Shown piece after piece: positions 33,623-43,313 of a stretch of 64,000 nucleotides of DNA. The stretch lies in contig NZ_JAOQNK010000001.1 of assembly GCF_025961315.1 (NCBI RefSeq), forward strand, positions 1,736,001-1,800,000, in the 5' to 3' direction. A program made the translations under genes and the position numbers. How positions within the stretch are numbered: position 1 is the first letter of the stretch; each line of letters opens with the position of its first letter. Source of the DNA: Sphingobacterium kitahiroshimense (GTDB taxonomy: Bacteria > Bacteroidota > Bacteroidia > Sphingobacteriales > Sphingobacteriaceae). The notes under the pieces were generated by a model. That model was given only the letters and a program-made list of their open reading frames with translations. It did not search any database and was not told the DNA's origin.

Positions 33623-36040
33623 TTAATCACCAAAACCTAGTGAATCACGCGGTCTTATTGCCGTTGCATCATTATGGGTAGATAAGACATCAGAAGCATC
33701 ATCATCTCCAGAAGTTGATAATCCTTCTTCTTGAGTTGTACCACCATTTTGCACATCTTCCACACCATCGATTAACATCTCATCATCTACAGCGGTTGAA
33801 TCTGAGACAACCTCTTCACGAGGCGGACGAGGAGTTTCACACTTATACTTCTTTGTAATTTCCACAGTTGAAGCAGGAAATTTACCCTGCGTATAGCCTA
33901 ACTGCTTATCCTTATAAACAGATTCCATAAATAAACCAAAAATTGGTAGCGCGGTTTTAGAGCCCTCACCGGTCTGCGAATTTTTAAAATGGATATTTCG
34001 ATCGTCACAACCGACCCACACCGCAGTTACCAGATCTTTGGTAACACCCATGTACCACCCATCTACATACTCCGAAGAAGTACCCGTTTTTCCACCAATC
34101 TCATTTTCCTTATCAAAAAGATCATACTCCCATAATGCCTGTGAAGTTCCTCCCGGCTCTTCCATTCCTCCGCGAAGCATATAGGTCATCAACCATGCAT
34201 CTTGTTTATCCACTACCTGCTTACGTTCAGGTTTAAAAGTTGCAATCACTTTTCCGTCATAATCTTCTATTCGAGAAACAAGAATAGGTGTTACACGTTC
34301 ACCGTGATTCATCATTGTAGCATAACCATTTACCATTTCAAAAACTGAAACATCATTTGGTCCCAAACCGATCGACGCCACAGGACTCAATTTACTTTCA
34401 ATTCCAACTCGATGTGCAGCTTCAACAATTTTATCAGCCCCTACTTTCTCTGTCAGTTGAACTGTAATCGAATTTACCGAACGCGCCATGGCCCAACGCA
34501 ATGACATATCCCGATAACTAAAATTCCAGTCAGCATTTTTAGGCTCCCAGACTTCAATTGAATCTCCTTTATCAATCTTGATGGTTACGGGCTTATCTTG
34601 AATCTGATCACAAGGTGTCATACCGGATTCCAATGCTGCTAAATAAACAAAAGGTTTGAATGTAGAACCTGCCTGTCTTTTAGATTGATTAACATGATCA
34701 TATTTAAAAAACTGATGATCGATACCTCCTACCCACACTTTAATTTCAGCAGAATATGGATCCATACTCATCACACCCGTATTTAACATAGTTACATAGT
34801 ATTTGATCGAATCAACAGTGGACATCTCTACTTTTTCACGCATCCGCTCTCCTTTCCAAGAAAATACTTCCATTTCTTTTTTACGGTTCAAGTAGAAATC
34901 AATACTGTCAGTACGTTGATCATATTTTTTCACCAAAAATTTATAATAGTCTGTCTTTTTTACCAAGTTTTCAATAAATCCAGGAATTACCTTACCTGAC
35001 AAATCACGCCAAGGCTCTTCACTACCCCATGCATTCTTCAATCTCCGTTGCAATACCTGCATCTGCTTAGCAACAGCTTCCTCGGCATGTTTTTGAAGCT
35101 TTGAGTTGATTGTAGTATAAATCTTTAGACCATCCTTATAGATATCCATATCATTTTCATCAGCCCACTTCTCCAGCCAACGCTCTACCGCTGCCCGTAA
35201 ATAAGAATCTTCACCCGCATGTATATCTTTGTTCTCCGTACGTAATACCAATGGCTCCTTTGACAACTGATCAACCTGAGTTTGATCAATATACTTAGCC
35301 TTCTCCATTTGAGTTAAAACGACATTTCGGCGCTCACGCGATTTGTCTAGATTACGCATAGGATTATAAATTGTTGTTCCCTTCAGCATACCCACTAATA
35401 CCGCAGCTTCATTGATGCTAAGTTCACTTGCATTTTTACTAAAATAACGTCGTGCAGCCGTTTGGATACCATATGAATTATTACTGAACGAAACGGTATT
35501 TAAATACATCGTTATAATTTCATTTTTTTCATATCGTGACTCCAATTTATAAGCGGTCATCCATTCCTTAAACTTGGTTACAATTAAACCAACACCAGGT
35601 ATTTTACCAAGAAGACCACCCGATTTATTATAGCGTGTACGATATAAGTTTTTTGCCAATTGTTGCGTAATTGTACTAGCCCCTCTTCTATCTCCAGATA
35701 AAGTAGAAACAATACCAGATCCGAGACCTAAAAAATCAACTCCGCTATGTTTATAAAAGCGAACATCCTCTGTAGCCACCAGCGCATTGATCACATTTTT
35801 AGATATGCTGTCAAAAGCCACTGGATTACGGTCTTCATCAAAATAACGACCGATCAAAACACTATCTGCAGTATACAATTCGGTTGAGATATTAACACTG
35901 GGCATCGTAATATCCTTTTTTGTAGGCGAGTAGCCAAATAGCCCCAAAAAGTTAAGCTGTATAGCACAAACAAGGACGATTAAAAAATATATAGCAATTG
36001 CTATATAGCGTATATATTTATTCTTAATACGTTTAAACAT
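33623..36040 (-). CDS. Class A penicillin-binding protein (PBP1a-type)
   Basis: An 805-residue bifunctional peptidoglycan synthase with a single N-terminal membrane helix (about residues 11-31). The GT51 glycosyltransferase domain has VATEDVRFYKHSGVDFLG (about 87-105) and GASTITQQLAKNLYR (about 118-132). The transpeptidase domain has the acylation site in GSTFKPF (about 455-461), the SVNS motif (about 522-525) and KTGTS (about 660-664). An acidic low-complexity C-terminus follows. It synthesises and crosslinks cell wall. The annotation as mrcA/ponA-like is by domain composition. Confidence 0.95.
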   Translation of the reverse strand: MFKRIKNKYIRYIAIAIYFLIVLVCAIQLNFLGLFGYSPTKKDITMPSVNISTELYTADSVLIGRYFDEDRNPVAFDSISKNVINALVATEDVRFYKHSGVDFLGLGSGIVSTLSGDRRGASTITQQLAKNLYRTRYNKSGGLLGKIPGVGLIVTKFKEWMTAYKLESRYEKNEIITMYLNTVSFSNNSYGIQTAARRYFSKNASELSINEAAVLVGMLKGTTIYNPMRNLDKSRERRNVVLTQMEKAKYIDQTQVDQLSKEPLVLRTENKDIHAGEDSYLRAAVERWLEKWADENDMDIYKDGLKIYTTINSKLQKHAEEAVAKQMQVLQRRLKNAWGSEEPWRDLSGKVIPGFIENLVKKTDYYKFLVKKYDQRTDSIDFYLNRKKEMEVFSWKGERMREKVEMSTVDSIKYYVTMLNTGVMSMDPYSAEIKVWVGGIDHQFFKYDHVNQSKRQAGSTFKPFVYLAALESGMTPCDQIQDKPVTIKIDKGDSIEVWEPKNADWNFSYRDMSLRWAMARSVNSITVQLTEKVGADKIVEAAHRVGIESKLSPVASIGLGPNDVSVFEMVNGYATMMNHGERVTPILVSRIEDYDGKVIATFKPERKQVVDKQDAWLMTYMLRGGMEEPGGTSQALWEYDLFDKENEIGGKTGTSSEYVDGWYMGVTKDLVTAVWVGCDDRNIHFKNSQTGEGSKTALPIFGLFMESVYKDKQLGYTQGKFPASTVEITKKYKCETPRPPREEVVSDSTAVDDEMLIDGVEDVQNGGTTQEEGLSTSGDDDASDVLSTHNDATAIRPRDSLGFGD

Positions 36041-36206
36041 ATGGTAAAGGTCTAAAAATGTTTTGTGAAAACAAGCAAAAAAAATAGCTTTTACATGTCA
36101 TAAAGAAGAATTAACGAAATTTAACATTTCATTATTCCAATTCTGATAATTAGGAGTATAAGATTATAGATAGCTACAAAAATTATACCCAAATACCTTT
36201 TCTATG

Positions 36207-36214
36207 TATTTTTG
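36207..36214 (+). promoter_or_regulatory. -7 element TATTTTTG upstream of rpoN
   Basis: Exact TAnnTTTG match 57 bases before the rpoN ATG. No convincing -33 element is visible. Confidence 0.4.
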
Positions 36215-36270
36215 TTTCTTAAATCAATATAATTTATATAAATTTATATTCGAATTAGTCATAGAAAAAC

Positions 36271-37737
36271 ATGTTAAAGCAAACCTTACAACAAAAGTTA
36301 TTACAAAAACTATCTCCACAGCAGATTCAGTTTATTAAACTTTTACAGGTTCCTACAGTCTCTTTGGACGCACGCATTAAAGAAGAATTAGAGGAGAATC
36401 CAGCACTTGAGGACGGCAGTTTAGCAAACATGGCCGAACCGAACGAAGAATACCCAGATCGCGATCCAGATGAGAGTTTTGATAGTGAAGAAAGCTTCGA
36501 CAGCGATGAGTTCAACGTAGATGAATATATCCAGGAAGATGATTATACTGATTACTCCAACAACTATAATTATACTGACGAAGATGATGATAAAAAAGAG
36601 ATTCCCATTGCTGTACAAGATTCATTTTTTGAGAAATTACAACAACAGCTCGATTTACTAGCCTTAGATGACCGTGATTTCTTAATCGGTCAGCAAATTA
36701 TTGGAAGTTTAGATGATGACGGATACCTACGTCGTCCAATATTAAGTCTCATTGATGACCTTGCGTTTTCTCAAAATGTTATCGCTACTGAAAGCGAAGT
36801 ATTAGAAATGTTAAAGGTTATTCAAGATTTTGAACCGGCAGGTATCGGAGCTCGTGATTTACAGGAATGCTTGCTGATACAATTACAAAAGAAAGATCAA
36901 AATAATCCAACCATCATTCAGGCAACTAAAGTTGTAAAAAATTATTTGGATGAATTTACCAAGAAGCATTATGATAAACTTGAAAAATCGCTAGGGTTAA
37001 CCTCAGATGATCTTAAAAATATTGTAAATGAAATTCTAAAGTTAAATCCAAAACCAGGTGATTCAGGAGCTGTTGCAGGTAAACAGTTACATGTCATTCC
37101 CGATTTTCACATCATTAACAACGATGGAGTACTTCATCTAACATTAAACGGGCGAAATGCACCAGAACTACGTGTGAGTCGTTCTTACCAGAACATGTTC
37201 GAACATTATGAGAAATCCGATCAAAAGGATAAAAAAATGAAAGAAGCTGTTCAGTTTGTAAAACAGAAACTCGATTCTGCGAAATGGTTTATTGATGCGA
37301 TAAAACAAAGACAGCAGACATTGCTAAAAACAATGAATGCCATCATGGAGTATCAGTATGACTACTTTTTAACAGGTGATGATGTTAAGCTTAGACCGAT
37401 GATATTAAAAGATATTGCAGATCGCATAGGTATGGATATCTCGACTGTATCCCGTGTTGCCAACTCAAAATATGTACAAACAGAATTTGGCACATTTCTT
37501 CTTAAATCATTTTTCTCCGAAGCTATTCAAACAGAATCTGGAGAAGAAGTATCCAATAAAGAAGTTAAAAAGATCTTAGAAGAATGCATCGCAAATGAAG
37601 ATAAACGCAAACCTCTTGCTGATGAAAAGCTGACCGAAATCTTAAAAGATAAAGGTTACAATATCGCTAGACGTACCGTTGCAAAATATCGCGAAGCACT
37701 CAATATACCTGTTGCACGTTTACGTAAAGAATTATAA
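36271..37737 (+). CDS. rpoN: RNA polymerase sigma-54 factor
   Basis: A 488-residue sigma-54. The N-terminal activator-interaction region is Leu/Gln-rich (LKQTLQQKLLQKLSPQQIQF, from residue 2), followed by an acidic linker (about 55-110) with many Asp, Glu and Tyr. The core-binding region and the C-terminal DNA-binding region with an HTH (IADRIGMDISTVSRVANSKY) and the RpoN box ARRTVAKYRE (about residues 468-477) are intact. It directs transcription from -24/-12 promoters with enhancer-binding activators, none of which is in this window. Confidence 0.97.
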   Translation: MLKQTLQQKLLQKLSPQQIQFIKLLQVPTVSLDARIKEELEENPALEDGSLANMAEPNEEYPDRDPDESFDSEESFDSDEFNVDEYIQEDDYTDYSNNYNYTDEDDDKKEIPIAVQDSFFEKLQQQLDLLALDDRDFLIGQQIIGSLDDDGYLRRPILSLIDDLAFSQNVIATESEVLEMLKVIQDFEPAGIGARDLQECLLIQLQKKDQNNPTIIQATKVVKNYLDEFTKKHYDKLEKSLGLTSDDLKNIVNEILKLNPKPGDSGAVAGKQLHVIPDFHIINNDGVLHLTLNGRNAPELRVSRSYQNMFEHYEKSDQKDKKMKEAVQFVKQKLDSAKWFIDAIKQRQQTLLKTMNAIMEYQYDYFLTGDDVKLRPMILKDIADRIGMDISTVSRVANSKYVQTEFGTFLLKSFFSEAIQTESGEEVSNKEVKKILEECIANEDKRKPLADEKLTEILKDKGYNIARRTVAKYREALNIPVARLRKEL

Positions 37738-37742
37738 TAAGT

Positions 37743-37769
37743 AAAAGGCCACCTATAAAGTGGCCTTTT
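37743..37769 (+). terminator. Terminator of rpoN
   Basis: Stem AAAAGGCCAC paired with GTGGCCTTTT around a 7-base loop, starting 6 bases after the stop. Confidence 0.9.
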
Positions 37770-37773
37770 ACTT

Positions 37774-38093
37774 ATCATTTCATCTCATTTTTCTCCTCTA
37801 TTCAATTAGATTATTATCTTTGTGTTTGAAAATAAAAAAACAGCAGCAAATCACTTTGTTTTATACTTAGTTTCTTGTCAAGAATAGAATCACTGACATT
37901 GGATTTAGCTAAAATGACTGTCGCACGCATATAATATATAAAGTTCTATCCGTAAGAATCATGATTAATCCGTATCTTTTATAGATAGATGCTAAAAATA
38001 TTATTTTATTAATACGCTATTTTTTACAAGCAAATTAAACTGTTATAATTTAAGTACACACAACCCTTACTATAATATTTTTTTTAAAGACGA
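37774..38093. other. Long gap upstream of a porin gene
   Basis: No gene is recognisable. A TATCTTTG -7-like element lies at 37815-37822, about 270 bases before the porin ATG, so a long leader or an independent small transcript is possible. No hairpin-rich RNA structure stands out by eye. Confidence 0.3.
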
Positions 38094-39287
38094 ATGAGAG
38101 CAACAAAAATTGTTACCCTTACAGCCTTACTAGCGACCTTAGCCTGTGCCACAAAAGCGCAAGAACGAGATGATAGAGCTACTATCTTAAATTTCAAAGG
38201 AATTCAATTCCATAGCAAAGATTCCCTTTTCTACACAAACTTCAGATTTAGAATGCAAAACCGTGCCGGTTTCACAGAAAAATTAGACGGAGAAAAGAAC
38301 GGAGAATGGGATGCGCGTGTACGTAGACTTAGAATGCGGGTCGATGGTTACATCTACACGCCTAAGATTAGCTACTCATTACAATTAGCTTTTACAAGAA
38401 GTGATCAAGATTTCGATGAAACTGGTATTCCAAATATTGTACGTGATGCCGTTGTATTCTATAACTTTACTGACGATTTCTACATCAGTTTCGGTCAAAA
38501 CAAATTACCAGGAAATAGGCAACGCGTCAATTCATCTGGACAGCTCCAGTTTGCAGATCGTTCCCTAGTGAATACCAGGTTTACTTTAGATCGTGATTTC
38601 GGTATGAGTGCCAATCTGAGTAAAAAAATTGGCGAAGTACCTATTAATGCAAAAGTTGCTATATCAACAGGTGAAGGCAGAGCTGCAAGCGGAACAGATG
38701 GAGGCTTATCTTACACAGGTAGGGTAGAATTTTTACCATTCGGCAATTTTGAAAATGGAGGCGATTATTCCGAAGGGGACATAGAGCGTGAAGAAACACC
38801 AAAACTATCTATTGGTGGAGGTTACAGCTTTAACGACAGAACAACCCGTATAGGTGGTCAAACGGGTAAATATGTTGAAAATCCTTTTACTTTAAAGACC
38901 AGCTTTATAGATGCAATTTTTAAATATCAGGGTTTTGCTTATCAAGCCGAGTATATGCGTCGTGATGTCGACAATCCAATGAATATTGATTTACAGGGAA
39001 ATACCGCCTATGCTTATAAAGGTTTTGGAGTTAATCAACAGATGTCTTACCTGATGAATCATGGATACGAGGTGGTAAGCCGATATACCTTTGTCCAACC
39101 TCACAAAGATATTCGGGCATATGAAAAACAAACAGAAATTATTGAAGCAGGTATCAACAAATATATGAAAGCACATCGCTTAAAATTCAATTTGAGTGGT
39201 AATTATACTTTTAAAGATGGTCAATTTGACAATGCCGATCAAAAGAACTCCTGGGGGTTTCTATTTCAGGTTGAGTTAGGAATTTAA
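38094..39287 (+). CDS. Porin, phosphate-selective O/P type
   Basis: A 397-residue outer membrane barrel with a signal peptide (residues 1-22, ending ATKAQ). The OprO/P pattern is clear: VRRLRMRVDGYIYTPKISYS (about residues 77-96), then FYISFGQNKLPGNRQRVNSS (about 131-150) and a C-terminal strand ending in an aromatic-rich segment and Ile. Substrate is unknown and no phosphate genes are nearby. It stands alone between rpoN and a TPR gene, with its own terminator. Confidence 0.87.
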   Translation: MRATKIVTLTALLATLACATKAQERDDRATILNFKGIQFHSKDSLFYTNFRFRMQNRAGFTEKLDGEKNGEWDARVRRLRMRVDGYIYTPKISYSLQLAFTRSDQDFDETGIPNIVRDAVVFYNFTDDFYISFGQNKLPGNRQRVNSSGQLQFADRSLVNTRFTLDRDFGMSANLSKKIGEVPINAKVAISTGEGRAASGTDGGLSYTGRVEFLPFGNFENGGDYSEGDIEREETPKLSIGGGYSFNDRTTRIGGQTGKYVENPFTLKTSFIDAIFKYQGFAYQAEYMRRDVDNPMNIDLQGNTAYAYKGFGVNQQMSYLMNHGYEVVSRYTFVQPHKDIRAYEKQTEIIEAGINKYMKAHRLKFNLSGNYTFKDGQFDNADQKNSWGFLFQVELGI

Positions 39288-39291
39288 AAAT

Positions 39292-39324
39292 AAAAAGGTT
39301 CAGTTGTTAAAACTGAACCTTTTT
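39292..39324. terminator. Terminator between convergent porin and TPR genes
   Basis: Stem AAAAAGGTTCAGTT with AACTGAACCTTTTT around a 5-base loop, 5 bases past the porin stop. It is symmetric enough to serve the minus-strand TPR gene as well. Confidence 0.92.
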
Positions 39325-39332
39325 ATTTTCTA

Positions 39333-40556
39333 TTACTCTTCATCCAACTCTTCGAATTTTTGTAAATCAGATTCAGCGCCTACCTTATCACCTAAAGATT
39401 CCCGTATTGCAGCACGATACTGATAAAGATCTGAATAGTAAGGATTCAAGTCTATAGCACGATTATAATCCAACAAAGCCTCCTCCTGCTTTCCTATACG
39501 TTCGAACATATCTGCTCGAAGTACATACGGATAAAAGTCATCCTTCATTAAGGCGATCAATTTAGAATAATCGACGATTGCATCTTCAAATTTACCTAAT
39601 CTTTCAAAAAGCGAAGCCCGCTCCTCATATATGGCAGTATGTTCAGGATTCAGAGAGGCTGCTTTCCTATAATCCTCAAGCGCGGCGTCATGTTCGTGTA
39701 GACATTCCAATAACTTTGCTCGTAAAATATAAGCAGAAACACAATTTTCATCAATTGATAAAGCTTGATTACAATCCTCAAGGGCTTCTATATACAAAGT
39801 TAATTTGCTGTAGATTGCCGCACGATAAACATACCATTCTGCTTGATTATCCGCCATATTGATTCCTTGAGAATACAAACGAATAGCTTTTTGATAATCA
39901 TAAATGTGTACATATTCCAAAGCGAGCTTCGTTAAGACATCTAATCGTTCTGGATCTTGTTCCCAAGTGCTTTCCAATTCCTGAAGTTCCAGCTGATCCA
40001 TTTTAAGGGTTTCTAAATAGGAAAGATGCTCATGCCACTCTAGCATACTGTGATAATTGAAATCGAGACGTTTTGCGACTTGATAATCATAAAAAGCTCC
40101 CTCATCATCATCTAAACATCGATTCAGTACACAGCGACAGGCATAAAAATAAGGTTCTTTGGGGAAATCAGTAATCGCATTTGAATAAATCTGAATAGAC
40201 TTATCAAAATCTCCTTTCATAAAATAGCATAATGCCAAATAACTATATCCTAATGCTGTTACCTGGACTTTTTGAGCCTCATAAAGATATTTGGTTGCAT
40301 CATCATGACCGGCCTGCATACTTAACATACCTTTTAACAAAAGTGACGCAACAGGTTCCAATTCCTTAGCAACGTCCAATTCATTCAAAATATCTTGATA
40401 CTCTTCTTTTATGTTAATATTAAAATTTAAAAGCTCCCGGATCGGTAAATATGCAAAACTAGCGAGTAAAGTAGTAGCCCCTCCCTTTACATTAAAATCT
40501 ACTCTAATCCGCTCCTCACTAAATAATTTTCGAAGTATATGTTGAATCTGTTGCAT
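39333..40556 (-). CDS. Tetratricopeptide repeat protein
   Basis: A 407-residue protein when started at ATG 40556 (MQQIQHILRKLF); the longer frame upstream adds an unlikely hydrophobic N-terminus. From about residue 95 on it is made of about eight TPR units, recognisable by recurring pairs such as AIRLYSQGINMADNQAEWYV and ALLDYNRAIDLNPYYSDLYQ. There is no signal peptide or enzymatic domain, so it is probably a cytoplasmic scaffold. Partners are unknown. Confidence 0.85.
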   Translation of the reverse strand: MQQIQHILRKLFSEERIRVDFNVKGGATTLLASFAYLPIRELLNFNINIKEEYQDILNELDVAKELEPVASLLLKGMLSMQAGHDDATKYLYEAQKVQVTALGYSYLALCYFMKGDFDKSIQIYSNAITDFPKEPYFYACRCVLNRCLDDDEGAFYDYQVAKRLDFNYHSMLEWHEHLSYLETLKMDQLELQELESTWEQDPERLDVLTKLALEYVHIYDYQKAIRLYSQGINMADNQAEWYVYRAAIYSKLTLYIEALEDCNQALSIDENCVSAYILRAKLLECLHEHDAALEDYRKAASLNPEHTAIYEERASLFERLGKFEDAIVDYSKLIALMKDDFYPYVLRADMFERIGKQEEALLDYNRAIDLNPYYSDLYQYRAAIRESLGDKVGAESDLQKFEELDEE

Positions 40557-40651
40557 ATACAAAGGTACAAGGATGTGTAGCAAAACAGAAATATATTTCG
40601 CTATTCCATTTATTCTGCAAATGAAAAACAAGTATTCCTACAAAACGAAAA

Positions 40652-40677
40652 GGCTTAAACTATCAGTAGTTTAAGCC
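40652..40677 (-). terminator. Terminator of lysC-lysA
   Basis: Stem GGCTTAAACTA with TAGTTTAAGCC around TCAG, followed on the minus strand by TTTTCGTTTTG. It starts 24 bases past the lysA stop. Confidence 0.85.
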
Positions 40678-40700
40678 AGTTCTATTTTCATTGGGTAGTT

Positions 40701-41864
40701 TTAGACTAATTCGTCGCTATATACATAGCGAATCTCCTCTCTGAGATTATAGCGTGAAGACATTACTTCACCATATGCACCAGCGGTACGTATAGCAACA
40801 AGATCTCCTCTTTTCGATAATGGCAATGTGACCTCTTTTCCAAAGCAATCGGAGCTTTCGCAGATAGGTCCTACAACATCATAATTGATAAGTTCTGTTG
40901 CATTTGCATCTCCAAGCTTTTCTATTTTATGAAAAGCCTGATATAATGCAGGTCGCATCAATTCAGTCATACCTGCATCTAATATTAAAAAGTTCTTCTT
41001 AACACCATTCTTAACATAAAGTACTTTACTGATTAAAGAACCACATTGCGCAACTAATGCACGCCCTAACTCAAAATGGACTTCCTGTTGTGGAGTTCTT
41101 TCTAAGAATTTATCAAAAATATCAAAATATGCTTCAAAATCAGGAATTGCATTCGTATCTGGGTTATGGTAATCCACTCCCAGTCCACCTCCAACATTTA
41201 AAACTTTGATGATGACACCACGTTCTTCAAACCAATTTTTCCATTCATTCACTTTCACACATAGGCTCTTGAATACATTCATATCTGTTATTTGAGAACC
41301 GATATGAAAATGTAAACCAATAAGTTCGATATTCTCACACTTCCGTATCACAGCTGCAGCTCTTTCAAGTTCCGCATTTGTAACACCAAATTTATTTTCA
41401 TCTAATCCCGTTGTGATATAATGATGGGTATGTGCATCGACATTAGGATTAATACGTAATGCTACTTTAGCTTTTCTTCCCTGAACAGCAGCCAACTCAT
41501 TGATCACCTCCAATTCCTGAATAGACTCGACATTGAAAGCAAAAATATCGTGCGCTAAAGCAAGATTAATTTCCTTATCAGACTTACCTACACCAGCAAA
41601 AGTGATCATTTTTGCATCAAACCCCGCATTAATAGCCTGTTGCACCTCATTTCCACTTACACAATCTGCTCCAAAACCTTTACTTTGGATCATTTCAAGC
41701 AAACGGCTGTTGAAATTTGATTTCAAAGCAAAATGCACATGGAATCCACGCTTACTGGAAGCGGCATAAGCCGCATCCAACGTTTCTTCCAAAACGTTCA
41801 GGTCGTAGTAATAAAAAGGAGTTTCCTTTCCTACGAACTGACTCTCTATATTTTCATTTTTCAT
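40701..41864 (-). CDS. lysA: Diaminopimelate decarboxylase
   Basis: A 387-residue PLP enzyme that converts meso-diaminopimelate to lysine. The PLP Lys lies in FHVHFALKSNFN (Lys about 48). The phosphate-binding block LNVGGGLGVDY (about 209-219) and the C-terminal CESSDCFG active-site Cys (about residues 331-338) are present. It follows the aspartate kinase gene by 14 bases in the same orientation, so the first and last steps of lysine synthesis are co-transcribed. Confidence 0.96.
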   Translation of the reverse strand: MKNENIESQFVGKETPFYYYDLNVLEETLDAAYAASSKRGFHVHFALKSNFNSRLLEMIQSKGFGADCVSGNEVQQAINAGFDAKMITFAGVGKSDKEINLALAHDIFAFNVESIQELEVINELAAVQGRKAKVALRINPNVDAHTHHYITTGLDENKFGVTNAELERAAAVIRKCENIELIGLHFHIGSQITDMNVFKSLCVKVNEWKNWFEERGVIIKVLNVGGGLGVDYHNPDTNAIPDFEAYFDIFDKFLERTPQQEVHFELGRALVAQCGSLISKVLYVKNGVKKNFLILDAGMTELMRPALYQAFHKIEKLGDANATELINYDVVGPICESSDCFGKEVTLPLSKRGDLVAIRTAGAYGEVMSSRYNLREEIRYVYSDELV

Positions 41865-41878
41865 TTTGGTTATTTCAA

Positions 41879-43192
41879 TTAAAATAAACGGTTGTGTAAC
41901 GAGCGTAATGCTTCCACTTTATGATCCGTGTCCAACAGAACTGATACATTATAATCCGAACCTCCATATGAAATCATTCGGACCGGTAAGTGTTTTACAG
42001 CATCCAATACTCGGGCCGCATACCCATGTGTATTCAAGTCAAAATCACCTACCACACATACGATGGTTTGATGTTCATCCACCGACACAGTCCCAAAATC
42101 TTCGACTTCTTTAATAATATCCTGTAGATTTTTCGTATCGTCTATCGTTACAGAAACAGCAACCTCCGATGTTGTAATCATATCTATTGGTGTCTTATAA
42201 CGTTCAAATATTTCAAATACACGACGTAAAAAACCATAGGCCAAAAGCATACGTGAAGAATGAATATGAATAGCTGTGATTCCATCTTTAGCGGCTATTG
42301 CACGAATACTACCCTTTTGACCACCTTCTTTACTAATAAGCGTACCTTTAGCCTGAGGATCCATCGTATTCAACAAGCGAACGGGTACATTATATTTTTG
42401 AGCAGGAAATACCGATTGCGGATGTAAAATTTTTGCACCGAAATAAGCTAATTCTGCCGCTTCGTCAAAACTCAAATGCGCAATTGGGGTTGTATTCTTT
42501 ACGATTCTCGGATCATTATTATGCATTCCGTCGATATCGGTCCAGATCTGAACCTCTTCAGCTCCAATCGCGGCACCAATTAATGATGCAGTATAATCCG
42601 ATCCTCCACGACGTAGATTATCTACCTCACCAAAAGAATTACGGCAAATAAAGCCCTGCGTTATAAACAACGTATTATCAGGATAATTGGCAAGCAAAGG
42701 AGTCAATTTCTCTGTTATATAGTCTACCACAGGCTCATTATCTTCATCAATCTTCATAAAATCTAATGCCGGTAATAATACGGAAGGAACATTTATTTCT
42801 GTTAGATGAAAATGGAATAAAGCAGTTGACATCAACTCCCCCTGTGCTAAAATGATCTTATCTTCTACAGGAGTAAAAATCTCATGTGCAAAACTTTCAA
42901 TAAAATTAAAATGCGAATCGATTAAGCTCTTGCCGTTTTTATATCCAGCTTCAGTTTTGAACAATTCCTTAATGAGGTCTTCGTACTTGTCTTTATGCTT
43001 CTTTATTAATTCCTTGGCCAAGTTCTTATCATCTGCAAGATATGCTTGACCAATTTCTACTAAAGCATTTGTTGTCCCAGACACAGCTGACAACACCACA
43101 ACTTGACGCTCAGAAGGGTTTACAATATCTAACAACCCTTTGATGCGCTCTGCACTACCGACAGATGTACCACCAAATTTTAAAATTTTCAT
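41879..43192 (-). CDS. lysC: Aspartate kinase (monofunctional)
   Basis: A 437-residue amino-acid kinase giving aspartyl phosphate, the entry to lysine, threonine and methionine synthesis. The N-terminal KFGGTSVGSAERIK motif (residues 4-17) and the LRRGGSDYTASLIGAAI block (about 193-209) are diagnostic. Two C-terminal ACT-like regulatory segments (about 305-437) imply feedback control. There is no fused homoserine dehydrogenase. It is probably co-transcribed with lysA, which suggests a lysine-branch isozyme. Confidence 0.95.
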   Translation of the reverse strand: MKILKFGGTSVGSAERIKGLLDIVNPSERQVVVLSAVSGTTNALVEIGQAYLADDKNLAKELIKKHKDKYEDLIKELFKTEAGYKNGKSLIDSHFNFIESFAHEIFTPVEDKIILAQGELMSTALFHFHLTEINVPSVLLPALDFMKIDEDNEPVVDYITEKLTPLLANYPDNTLFITQGFICRNSFGEVDNLRRGGSDYTASLIGAAIGAEEVQIWTDIDGMHNNDPRIVKNTTPIAHLSFDEAAELAYFGAKILHPQSVFPAQKYNVPVRLLNTMDPQAKGTLISKEGGQKGSIRAIAAKDGITAIHIHSSRMLLAYGFLRRVFEIFERYKTPIDMITTSEVAVSVTIDDTKNLQDIIKEVEDFGTVSVDEHQTIVCVVGDFDLNTHGYAARVLDAVKHLPVRMISYGGSDYNVSVLLDTDHKVEALRSLHNRLF

Positions 43193-43258
43193 ACTGAATT
43201 ACATTATATTTAAATTTTGCCGTGAATATAGGCAATTACTTAGTTTTTTTGCAAAAAA

Positions 43259-43293
43259 ATGCGGCACAAATACATAATGTTTTTGTGCCGCAT
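43259..43293 (-). terminator. Terminator of serC-serA
   Basis: Stem ATGCGGCACAAA paired with TTTGTGCCGCAT, followed on the minus strand by TTTTTTT. It is 21 bases past the serA stop. Confidence 0.92.
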
Positions 43294-43313
43294 CATTTTA
43301 TTATGCGGAAGAA

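Noticed and set aside
37774..38093. A small RNA gene driven by TATCTTTG at 37815
   Set aside because: No -33 partner, conserved structure or terminator was visible before the porin gene, so I only noted the element.
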